In this document: in pieces, positions 9,970 to 19,871 of the stretch
How the letters are laid out: each line of letters begins with the position of its first letter
Numbering within the stretch: position 1 is the first letter of the stretch
From: Bugula neritina
Taxonomy: Eukaryota > Bryozoa > Gymnolaemata > Cheilostomatida > Bugulidae
DNA: 64,000 nt
Direction of reading: 5' to 3'
Assembly: GCA_964035545.1 (NCBI GenBank)
Contig: OZ037770.1
Location: forward strand, 8,717,473 to 8,781,472
Notes under the pieces: model-generated
What the model was told of the DNA's origin: nothing
The model's database searches: none
Seen by the model: only the letters and a program-made list of their open reading frames with translations
Program-made: the position numbers and the translations under genes

Positions 9970-11963
9970 TCAATGTTCAGTAGTAGTAGTTGTGAGCTCA
10001 AGAGGTAGTTGCGAAATACGTCTGCCCTTGGCGATGTCAGCGTAGGAAAAGGCCGAGCAGCGTGTTTGCTGCGCGTGGTTGGAACTCTTTGCTCCGGCCG
10101 CATTAATTCCTCCGACTACTCCGCCCTCGCTAAAGTTGATATTTGCGTGGGGCTCACAACTCTTACATTTGCCTGATAGTTCTCTCGTACGGTTTCCCCC
10201 TAGACTTTCATACGCGCCGCTTTGGATGCAGTCACATACAAAATATTTTAAATATGATGGGGGTTGCCTCGTACGTTGTTCCCGCTCTAGGGAAGGTGAC
10301 GCACTCGCCGGTGGACTAGTGAGTACCACTGGCGGTGCTTCTGGTTCACCGGTAGTGATTACTTTTTCCTGTTCTCCGGATGGAGCCCCTCCCTCTGTGG
10401 GGGTTTGCACTTCCGGAACCAGCTCGGTTTTTGGAAGTGATGGTATCAGAATTGGTATAAGAGGCGGCGGGCGCACTTCAGTGGGTAAAAGTGGTCGCTC
10501 GTCTCGTACCAAGTCCTCTTCCTGCGGAATGACCACTTAATACTCGGGTCCATGCCGTCGTAGTCCACGCGTTGTCGTCTGCTTCCTTGGCTCTAACAAC
10601 GGGGGGGGGGGAGACTTCTCCCACTGCGTCTGGGCTAGCCCAATACGGCTTCAAGCAAGCCTCATTTTGGATGGACATTTGTCCTGAGCGCTCGATCTTG
10701 TGGGTATGGTTGGGCATAGCCTCAACTATCACGTAGGGTCCTACAAACTTAGGCTGTAATTTAGCCGCCTGCCCGCGATGCCTACGATAATTGACCATCC
10801 ACACCCAATCTCCTGTCTGATAGAGGGGTGGCTCCTCAGAATCTTCGCGCCGCACCTGCCACTGCTTCTCCCCCAGCATTTCGTGTGCGACCCTCATCCG
10901 TTCCACTAGTTCACTGGCATACTCGTGAACTGAGTTGTCTTGCTTTGGAATTTGGTAGGTAAGATTGTCAGGGACCCGAGTCTTCCTCTCGAGCATCCGG
11001 AGGTTTGGGGTCTCACCAGTGCTGGTGTGTGGGGTGCTACGGTATGCGCGTATGACTTGTGGCAATACCGTATCCCATTCCTCTTGACTGCGTCTGAGGA
11101 GCAGACTCCGGAGCGCATCACCTAGCATCCGGTTGTTGCGCTCCACTACCCCGTTATCCTAGGGATGATAAGGGGTGGTCCTGCTCTGATTCATTGCCCA
11201 GAGGCGGCAAAGGTCGCTCATCAGTTGAGAATGGAACTGAGCGCCTTGGTCAGAGTGGATCTGTTCGGGGAGGCTGAAGTAACAGAAGACATGTTGGTTT
11301 AGCACCCTGACCACTGTCGGAGCTGACGCATCTGGGATCACCAGAGCGTCCGCCCACCTGGTAAAGTGGTCGGTTAATACTAAGATCCAACTGTTGCCTC
11401 TGGGGGTTAGGGGCATGGGTCCGACCAGGTCGACAGCTACTACTTGCCACGGCCTTCCAGCATATAACCTTCGCCGTCCCGCTTCACCAGGGAAACGTCC
11501 ATGCTTGCTGGCCTGGCAGATTTCACACTGTTTTACTCTGAGTCGAACATCACGCCCCATAATGGGCCAATACCGCTGGAGTTGCAATTTAGAGAGCACT
11601 CTCTGGACTCCTGTGTGAGCCTGTTTGTGAATGTCCCAAATTAACTCACGGCGTATGGCAGTGGGGCAGACCACCATTTTCCTCTCCGGGTGTCTGCCGT
11701 GGCAGACCATCTTGCCCGATCCTCAGCAACTCCCAACGTTGACAGAATAGCCGGAACTCGGCGCATCCCTGTCTTATTTGTTCCTCGCTGGGTCGTCGCC
11801 CTTCCTTTTTGGCCCGATATATGTCTGCCACTACTCCAGACAGTTCGTCCTGAAGCTTCTTCAGCTCCCGGACATCATCAGCAAAAAGGTTTGGCGCGGA
11901 GGTTTTGTACAACCTCCGGGGACTCGTCAACCTTCCGTTGGAGTTGACCCTTGTCCCAGTCAA
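9970..11963 (-). pseudogene. Gypsy element 1 integrase and pol C-terminus
   Basis: The zinc-binding HHCC part (HKQAH ... CEICQASK) lies at about 11640-11510, the catalytic core (VAVDLVGPM, then IHSDQGAQF) at 11440-11230 and the catalytic Glu (GVVERNN) at about 11140. An in-frame TAG at about 11160 separates the last two. A GDWVW segment follows at about 10810, then a proline-rich tail ending at the conserved PPSYLKYFVCD near 10240. A run of eleven G on the + strand at about 10601 coincides with a frame change. Family: Ty3/gypsy integrase. Not functional in this copy. Confidence 0.9.
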
Positions 11964-13400
11964 ACTGTGCTCCGTGGTGAGCCAGTGTCTCTAACTCACA
12001 TCGTGGGGGACCTCCATCCCTCCTCTCGATGTTGAGACACTGTTTACAACCTCCATCAGGTCGCCGGCTCAAACTATCCGCATTGCTGTGTCTCTCACCT
12101 GGCCGGTGTTCGATCCGGTAGGAGAACTCAGCTAGGATTTCGAGCCATTGGGGGACCTGACTGGACAGCTTTGCTCTCTTGCACAACCAGATAAGGGAGG
12201 CATAATCCGTACGCAGCCGCAACTTCCTGCCGTACAGGTATGGTCTGAAGTGCTTCACTGACTTAAATACTGCCAGTAACTCTTTGCGGGTAGTGCATTT
12301 AATTTCGTTCAGTGGGTGAGAGAGACTTGCTGTAGTAAGCTACTACTACTTCTCGGCCTTTCTGCACTTGGGACAGCACAGCGCCAACATTCTGGCCACT
12401 GGCGTCTGTGTCAAGGATGTACTCCAGAGTTGGGTCTGGGTAGGCCAAGATAGGTGCCGTCAGTAGGCAACCCTTGAGGCGGTCGAACGCTCATTGTTCG
12501 ACCGGGGTCCACTGCCACATCACTCCCTTTGCGGTGAGCCGGTTTAATGGCCGTGCTATCCCCGCAAAGTCTGGTATGTATTGTCTGTAATGCCCCACCA
12601 GACCCAAGAAGGCCCGGAGTCTGGTCAAATCTTGAGGGGTGACCCAGTCGTCTATCACCCCTAACTTCTCGGGATCCGTTGCCATGCTGTTTCCATCGAC
12701 AACATGCCCCAGGTACTTAACCTCCAGCTGCAATAGAGCGCACTTGGAAGGTTTCAGCTTCAGACCGGCGCCTCTGAGTCTTTCAAAAACCTCCCGCAGA
12801 CGACTGATGTGTGTATCGAAGTCTGGAGAGATCACGATGACGTCATCGAGGTAAATCGACAGTGTCTTCTAGTGGAGTCCGCTGAGGACTTGCTCCAACA
12901 GACTCTGAAAAGTGGCCGGGGCAGAGGTTAACCCGAAGGGCAACACCTTCCACTTCCACAGTGCATCCCGTGTGATAAACGTCGCCTTCTCCGCTCAACA
13001 AGTCTAACGTACTGAAGTACTTGCTGCCGGCTAGGGCGTCCCGTGATTCATCAATACGAGGTAGAGGGTAGGCGTCCTGTATGATCACGCTATCGAGCTT
13101 GCGGTAGTCCACACAAAACCGCCAACTTCCGTCTTTTTTCTGGACCAGCAAGACCGGCGAGCCCCACGCACTGTGGACTGGCTCGATAAGACCGCGATCC
13201 AAAAGATTCCAGACTTGTCGGCTGACCTCCTTTTCTGGCCCCAACCTGCATGTGGGTTGCCGAATAGGGACTGTCCCTGCAGTCAGCAGTATCTCGTGTC
13301 TGACAGCTCCAGTCAGTCCCACGTCATGATCTCCGCTGCTGAACACACCACCGTAGTCGCGTAGCAATTTCGCCATAGTCTGGCGTTCCTCGTTGTTCGC
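11964..13400 (-). pseudogene. Gypsy element 1 reverse transcriptase and RNase H
   Basis: RT fingers and palm lie at 13376-13000 (SWRFCVDYRKL, DAYPLPRID). The YLDDV catalytic motif at about 12850 is in a shifted frame. The thumb follows at 12835-12491 (LKLKPSK, FLGLVGHYRQYIPDFAGIA). RNase H/tether continues to about 11990 (RTDYASLIWLCKRA). Frameshifts lie near 13000-12860 and around 12480-12260. Matches element 2 closely in order and motifs. Confidence 0.9.
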
Positions 13401-13646
13401 GCAGCCACCACAAGCTGTCTCGTTTTACTCCCTGATGTGTGTTGGAACAGTCCCCCGCCCCTTTGGAGGGCATCGAGGGGGCCCTTCTGTCGTATCTCCC
13501 AGCCACGGGCCCACGTCCTTCTCTTGGACAGAGTGGAACTGGCCCAACATAGATCCAGCTAGTAGCTTAATGGACTCAGTAAAAAGATTTACGCACTGCA
13601 CCAAGATCTCTTCTCGTGCAGTTAGCTGGTTCAGACTGCTGGCGAG

Positions 13647-14190
13647 TTAGATTATTTCATGCGCGCCTTCAACTACCCCGAGTCCAGAGATCTGGTTATT
13701 GTTCACTCTGCAGTGGATAGTAGCCCGAGAGCGTCCCGGTACGGTGCAGTTCCGGATTACCTGGACACCTCCCACTAGAGGACGCCCGGACTTATCCACA
13801 CATTGGAGTTCTCGCCCGCCCATCAGCACTGCCGACTTACTAAAGTCGATGCGCATTGGTGCCGCTTCAAAAAGGGCATTCCGAGAATAGCATCCTCCTC
13901 CAGTTGGCTGATGACAAAAGTCTCCTGTACAGCCTGGTCTCGGACACGCCAAGTGAGTTCTATGATACCATGGAAGGGGATACACGACCTACCTGCTAGG
14001 GTGCCATGTTCTCCCGTATACGGTCGTACTCTGTCCCTGTCCTGGCGGGAAAGTGTCTCGAAGACCCTACGACTGAAGAGGTTCGTAGTACAACCGGAGT
14101 CTAGCAAGAAAGTGACAGCTTTACCCGCCATTTTTCCTGGTCGGAAATAACTATCTCCATGTGGTTGTACCTTCACCACACCCCGCATGC
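13647..14190 (-). pseudogene. Gypsy element 1 aspartic protease and linker
   Basis: FLLDSGCTTNLFSRR at about 14130-14080 is a retropepsin-type active site (DSG). AILGMPFLKRH follows, typical of the flap/C-terminal part of gypsy proteases. A frame change near 13870 breaks it. Confidence 0.85.
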
Positions 14191-14499
14191 TCAGTTCTCC
14201 CTGGGAAGAGCTGCGGGGGTGTTGCCCATGGCTTACGAAGCCTTCGGCGACGGGGCTTGTGCCTGAGCGTGCCCAGGCTCTCCACTGGGCCTTCCGGCTC
14301 TACGTTAGTGGTGGCCTCCTTTTCCTCGGGTTTCCTCGGGTAACCGATGAAACGGTTAGTGAGTGGCAGCGAAAAAGTAACTGGCCGCCGTGCAGGTCGG
14401 CTGGTCTTGCGTAGTACCTGTCATTCGTGGGGAGCATACCGTCGCGTCTGTACAGACGGCCGGAGGTGTGTCTTGCTATGGTCTTTTAGTCTCGGCCCG

Positions 14500-15388
14500 C
14501 GGAGAGGGAAGGCGTCCGCGGGCCGTGGTAGTTCAACGCCCTTTGATTCCGGGGGTGTCCTCTCTGAGGGCGAGCCTGACTACCGCTTCCCAAGCCCGGC
14601 ATCGCAGATGCCATAGGCAACTGCTGGGGCCTTTGCGGTGGTTGGATGGAGTTGGTGTGAGCGAGAATCGCTACCAACTGTTCTAACATCCCGCCATGCG
14701 ATTCACCTCCGCGTCCAGGGGAGAGGCTTTTGGGGCCGCTGCGGTGCTAGAGAGAGGTAGCGGTGCCGCATATCCTTCCGCGGCGTTTAATTCCAACTGG
14801 TGGTGGGTTTTGTTGTCCCTTATGTAGTTGTGTAGCTAGTAGGTAAGCCTCTCTGGCTCGTAGAGCGTCTTCCACCGTGGTCACTCCTTTGGCTTGCAAT
14901 TGGTGGTGCAGACCCGATTCTTTCAACGATTAGACAAACGCATTATAGGTATAGCGCTCTTGGTGTTACACTGGTAAGTCGCCATACGCAATCTGCGCCA
15001 GTCTCTTCACCATAGCTGCATGCTCTTGTAGCGAAGATCGCGGAGTGCGGCATAACCTCTGCAGGCGGGCCCTGGCGTCTACTGCGGAGATACCGAAACG
15101 GGCCCGCAGCGCAGCAAAGATCTCGCCTATGTTAGTTCCTAGTCCGTACGGTTTGGCCTGCTCCGTCAATGCTCTCTGTAGCTGAATAAGGGCCACTCTG
15201 GGTGGCCATTGAGCGAGGTCTATCACCTCTCTGAATTCCTGTATGAACTGCTCTACATCTTCCGATCCGGTAAAGATAGGAGCTTTCAATCGGTACCGAT
15301 AAGCCTCCTCTCCTTGTAACACTGGACCTTCTGGGGTTATTGTAAAATCAGGCTCACCTTCTCTCTGTCGAGCTGGTTCTCTCGCCAT
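14500..15388 (-). pseudogene. Gypsy element 1 gag
   Basis: ATG at 15388, about 100 bases inside the 5' LTR boundary. The first 140 codons are open and carry the capsid-like EDVEQFIQEF, ALRARFGIS and ARLQRLCRTPRSSLQEH segments shared with element 2 gag. The frame breaks at 14966; decayed remains of the rest, including the nucleocapsid region, extend to about 14500. Confidence 0.85.
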
Positions 15389-15435
15389 CTTAGTCGTAGT
15401 TGTCAGTTAGGTTGCATCCGTGCTAGTATATAGAG

Positions 15436-15453
15436 ATCCACTGCTGCCACCAC
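15436..15453 (-). promoter_or_regulatory. Primer binding site of gypsy element 1
   Basis: On the - strand TGGTGGCAGCAGTGGATC begins one base after the 5' LTR. The first 15 bases are identical to the site in element 2, whose longer match points to tRNA-Leu. Confidence 0.8.
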
Positions 15454-15762
15454 TGTTATAATTTCCACAATTATAATAAGTATGGGGATTCGTGTATACT
15501 GTAGGTATCCACGTTGCATTGCTAGACACCAGACATGTAATTAAGAGAGAAGAAGATTTATTTAACACACTAAGTAAAAGTCGTATAATCTGAGCAGCAC
15601 ACCTATATAAAACATCTATCCTAATACATGCAGCATCACGCTCTAACTGAATTATGTTATAAAATACTGTCCGGAAGCCTTTCTGCTTCGGCGGGGGTAA
15701 TCACGTGCTTAGTGGGAATTGGCTTGTGAGCACGTGGCGCCTACGCTTCACTGGTCACTACA
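15454..15762 (-). repeat. 5' LTR of gypsy element 1
   Basis: Begins TGTTATAATTTCC and ends CACTACA on the + strand, followed by target duplication GTAT. In element orientation a TATA-like ATTTTATAAC is about 100 bases in and TTTTATATAGG a little further on. Confidence 0.95.
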
Positions 15763-16297
15763 GTATTACACTAGTAATAATAGTAGTAATACTAAAAGAT
15801 TAATACTAATACTACCAGCAGTAGTATTTCATTTACTAATGTCATTAGTTATAGCATTATTAATAGTGATAATAATAGTTAAACTGATTATAAACCAAAA
15901 TGTAACTATAACTTATAGGGTTTTATAGAAAATCTGCTTTGAATGTCACTAATGGTATTAACAAATTAGCATTTTTGTTATCTACTCTCCCATATACTTA
16001 CATTTTGGTTTCAGTTTAAACTTAGTTCAACCCAAATATTATCATAATATTATAATTTCCAATCTATCCTGTTGAGTTACTGCTGACTAAATGCTAAGTA
16101 ATTGTTATTTGACAGAGCCCTCATGAGTGCTAGAATGGGTGCTAATAGAGCTGATAAAACTAAAAATGAAATGCTTTTAGTGTTCAAATTATAATTATGG
16201 TAAAAAACTGCTCGCAGTAAGCAGTGATTAAAGCATTATATATGATCACCCAATTACACTAGTAGGCTATGTTGTTTTGTAATTGTGTTTTTTTCAG

Positions 16298-19116
16298 ATG
16301 GGAAAAAGCTTTCAAGAACATCCTAACGATCAGAATTTTAGCCCTAATTTTGTAAAAGTGGAACCGCCAACAGGTGAGTATTCTTATGTAACTTGCAGGA
16401 ATTATTGCTTGCTGAATTAAAGTCGTAGTTTGGGTGACCGTCAATTGTGATCTTAACAGATATAGAGATTAAGCTAGAACCTGTAGATGAACTTGTAGAA
16501 GATCCTACAGAAGATCATGCAGAAAATCGTTTAGTGAACGTGGAGATACCAACAGGTTAGCATTTCTATTTGATGGCTAATTTTCTGAGTGATACAGAAA
16601 TTATTGTATGAATGTCTTAATCTTTCATGATTCATCAAATAGCACTTGTTTCTTCACCAGATGTTGAGATAAAGCTAGAACCTGAAAAAGGACACGCCGG
16701 TGAATTTGCAGAACAACAGATATTACGAGTTCGTAAAAAGGTGGCTTTTCAGTGTTTCCATGCTGACTGTGACTGTACTAAGGAATCCAGCCTAGCTATG
16801 CATATGGTAACTCACACAGGAGAAAAGCCTTTCCAGTGTTCTAAATGTGACTATAAATGTAACCGAAAAAGTTACCTGGATAGACATATATTAACTCACA
16901 CGGGTGAAAAACCTTTCCAGTGTTCCAAATGTGACTATAAATGTGCTCTAAAATCTAGATTAGCTAGACACATGTCAACTCACGCAGGAGAAAAGCCTTT
17001 CCAGTGTACCAAATGTGACTATAAATGTAACCGAAAAAGTTATCTGGATAGACATATGTTAACTCACACGGGTGAAAAACCTTTCCAGTGTTCCAAATGT
17101 GACTATAAATGTGCTCTAAAATCTAGATTAGCTAGACACATGTCAACTCACGCAGAAGAAAAGCCTTTCCAGTGTTCCAAATGTAACTATAAATGTAACC
17201 GAAAAAGTTACCTGAATAGACATATGTTAACTCACACGGGTGAAAAACCTTTCCAGTCTCCCAAATGTGACTATAAATGTGCTGTAAAATCTAGCGTAGC
17301 TAGACACATGTCAACTCGCGCAGGAGAAAAGCCTTTCCAGTGTTCCAAATGTGACTATAAATGTAACCGAAAAAGTTACCTGGATAGACATATGTTAACT
17401 CACACGGGTGAAAAACCTTTCCAGTGTTCCAAATGTGACTATAAATGTGCTGACAAATTAAGCCTAGCTATGCATATGTCAACTCACACAGGACGAAAGC
17501 CTTTCCAGTGTTCCAAATGCAAATATAGATGTAATCAAAAAGGTTACCTGTATAGGCATATATTAACTCACACAGGGGGAAAAATTTTCCAGTGTTCCAC
17601 ATGTAACTATAGATGTAACCGAAAATACAGCCTAGCTATGCATATGTCAACTCATACGGGAGAAAAGCCTTTCCAGTGTTCCATTTGTGACTATAAATGT
17701 ACTATAAAATCCAAACTAGCCAGACACATGTTAACTCACACGAGTGAAAAACCTTTCCAGTGTTCCAAATGTGACTATAAATGTGCTCTAAAATCTAGAT
17801 TAGCTAGACACATGTCAACTCACGCAGGAGAAAAGCCTTTCCAGTGTACCAAATGTGACTATAAATGTAACCGAAAAAGTTATCTGGATAGACATATGTT
17901 AACTCACACGGGTGAAAAACCTTTCCAGTGTTCCAAATGTGACTATAAATGTGCTCTAAAATCTAGATTAGCTAGACACATGTCAACTCACGCAGAAGAA
18001 AAGCCTTTCCAGTGTTCCAAATGTAACTATAAATGTAACCGAAAAAGTTACCTGAATAGACATATGTTAACTCACACGGGTGAAAAACCTTTCCAGTCTC
18101 CCAAATGTGACTATAAATGTGCTGTAAAATCTAGCGTAGCTAGACACATGTCAACTCGCGCAGGAGAAAAGCCTTTCCAGTGTTCCAAATGTGACTATAA
18201 ATGTAACCGAAAAAGTTACCTGGATAGACATATGTTAACTCACACGGGTGAAAAACCTTTCCAGTGTTCCAAATGTGACTATAAATGTGCTCTAAAATCT
18301 AGCTTAGCTAGACACATGTCAACTCACGCAGAAGAAAAGCCTTTCCAGTGTTCCAAGTGTGACTATAAATGTAACCGGAAAAGTTACCTGGATAGACATA
18401 TGTTATCTCACACGGGTGAAAAACCTTTCCAGTGTTCCAAATGTGACTATAAATGTGCTGAAAAATCAAGCTTAGCTATTCATATGTTTACCCACACAGG
18501 AGAAAAGCCTTTCCATTGTTCCATATGTGACTATAAATGTACTATAAAATCTAACTTAGCTAGACACATGTTAACTCACACAGTTGAAAAACCTTTTAAG
18601 TGTTTCAAATGTGACCATAGATTTAAGCGAAAGTTCAGCCTAGCTAGGCATATGTCAACTCACACTGGAGAAAAGCCTTTCCAGTGTTCTGAATGTGAAT
18701 ATAAATGTGCTGTGAAATCCAGCCTAGCTAGACACATGTTAACTCACACAAGTGAAAAACCTTTCAAGTGTTCCAAATGTGACTATAAATGTGCTTTGAA
18801 ATGCCACCTGGCTATGCATATGTCAACTCACGTGGGAGAAAAGCCTTTCCATTGTTCCAAATGTGAATATCGATTTAACCAAAAAAGCCACCTGGATAAA
18901 CATATGTTTACTCACACGGGAGAAAAGCCTTTCCAGTGTTCCAAATGTGACTATAGATGTAACCGAAAAAGCCACCTGGATAAACATATGTTAACTCACA
19001 CAGGTGAAAAGCCTTTCCAGTGTCCCAAATGTGACTATAAATGCACTGGGCAACTGATTTTAAATCGTCACATGAGAGTTCATACAGGAGATAAATCTAC
19101 AAAATGCAATAACTGA
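16298..19116 (+). CDS. C2H2 zinc-finger protein 1, 28 fingers, three coding exons
   Basis: Coding exons 16298-16373, 16460-16555 and 16661-19116, with GT-AG borders all in phase 1. An acceptor directly before the ATG (TTTTTTCAG) implies an upstream non-coding exon. Exons 1-3 each encode a short acidic stretch with a psi-K-x-E motif (VKVEP, IKLEP, IKLEP), the SUMO-acceptor consensus. Exon 3 then encodes 28 C2H2 units with TGEKPFQC-type linkers at 84-bp spacing. Finger 1 has C-x4-C spacing. Fingers 7 and 17 have lost the first Cys (FQSPKC) and the last His (STR). Most fingers carry an extra Cys (CDYKC). Likely a nuclear DNA-binding protein; the target is unknown. A paralogue with 11 fingers lies at 25264-26627. 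Confidence 0.95.
16903..17450 (+). repeat. Internal zinc-finger array duplication, copy 1
   Basis: About 548 bp, identical by eye to 17743-18290. The offset is 840 bp, exactly ten 84-bp finger units, covering fingers 3-8 and their duplicates 13-18. Confidence 0.95.
17743..18290 (+). repeat. Internal zinc-finger array duplication, copy 2
   Basis: Identical copy of 16903-17450, including the two degenerate positions in fingers 7 and 17. It must be very recent, or homogenised, or an assembly duplication. Confidence 0.95.
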
Positions 19117-19871
19117 AGAAGTAAATTTAAATGTATAAGAATGTTGGAGAGCCATAGGCAAAGTGTACATACACAAACTCAACATGTATTTAAACTGTAT
19201 TGTATGTAGCTATAGGTGTAGAAGCAAATCTGCCTTAAGCAAGCAGTTTGCATCTCCTACATAGAACACTCTTTATGTCAAAATAGAAAAAACTTGTAGT
19301 TGAAAAAACTTTTGTTTGATCCACTATTTTATCTGCTGAACTCTCTGGTTTTACTGGTATGGTTATGTATACGTTTTTGGTGTAATGTATTCAATTTCAT
19401 CCCAAATCAAGTCAAATATAGTGATGTATGTTAGCTCTACCAGTTGTCTATATTCTATTGAGTATTCTATTTACTAGGTGCGATTGTGTCTACATCAAAC
19501 ATAATCTTATAATATAACTTTACAATTAACAGCCTATACTAACTATAGACTATTTTTCAATTAGCAATTAAGAGTTGTGCCCTCACAAAGTAAATCGATC
19601 AAACTTTTTGATAAAGAACAAACTCATTAAAAATTCAAAGTCTGTCTGCTACAAAAAATCAATGCTATAGCATTGTTCTTTTAGGGATTAACATTTATGT
19701 ACAAGCACACATATGTATTACCAGTTCCAAAAAAATTTAAAATATTTCTTCATGAAAAATTGTGAAAAAAATAATCTTGAAAGCTTTTCTGTGATTTCAG
19801 TTATTTAGCAATACTGAAGTGGCAGCTATGATATAAGGCTTATTAATCAGTCGTTGTGCTTCCTGTCACCA
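19117..19871 (+). other. 3' flank of zinc-finger gene 1, no gene
   Basis: Probably 3' UTR and flank. Nearly identical to 26628-27408 behind zinc-finger gene 2. No clear AATAAA close to the stop. Confidence 0.6.

Larger units (their letters stand above)
5710..15762 (-). mobile_element. Ty3/gypsy LTR retrotransposon 1, full length but decayed, with nested hAT
   Basis: Bounded by 317-bp and 309-bp direct LTRs and flanked by a 4-bp target duplication GTAT (5706-5709 and 15763-15766). Unit B gives the empty site (TTAGTATTGCACTAG near 24770). In element orientation (right to left) the order is 5' LTR, primer binding site, gag, protease, RT, RNase H, integrase, zinc-finger ORF, coiled-coil ORF, polypurine tract, 3' LTR. 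LTR identity is roughly 95 percent by eye. The coding region has many stops and frameshifts, for example an in-frame TAG just before the integrase catalytic Glu at about 11160. A hAT transposon sits at 6304-8832. Confidence 0.95.
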
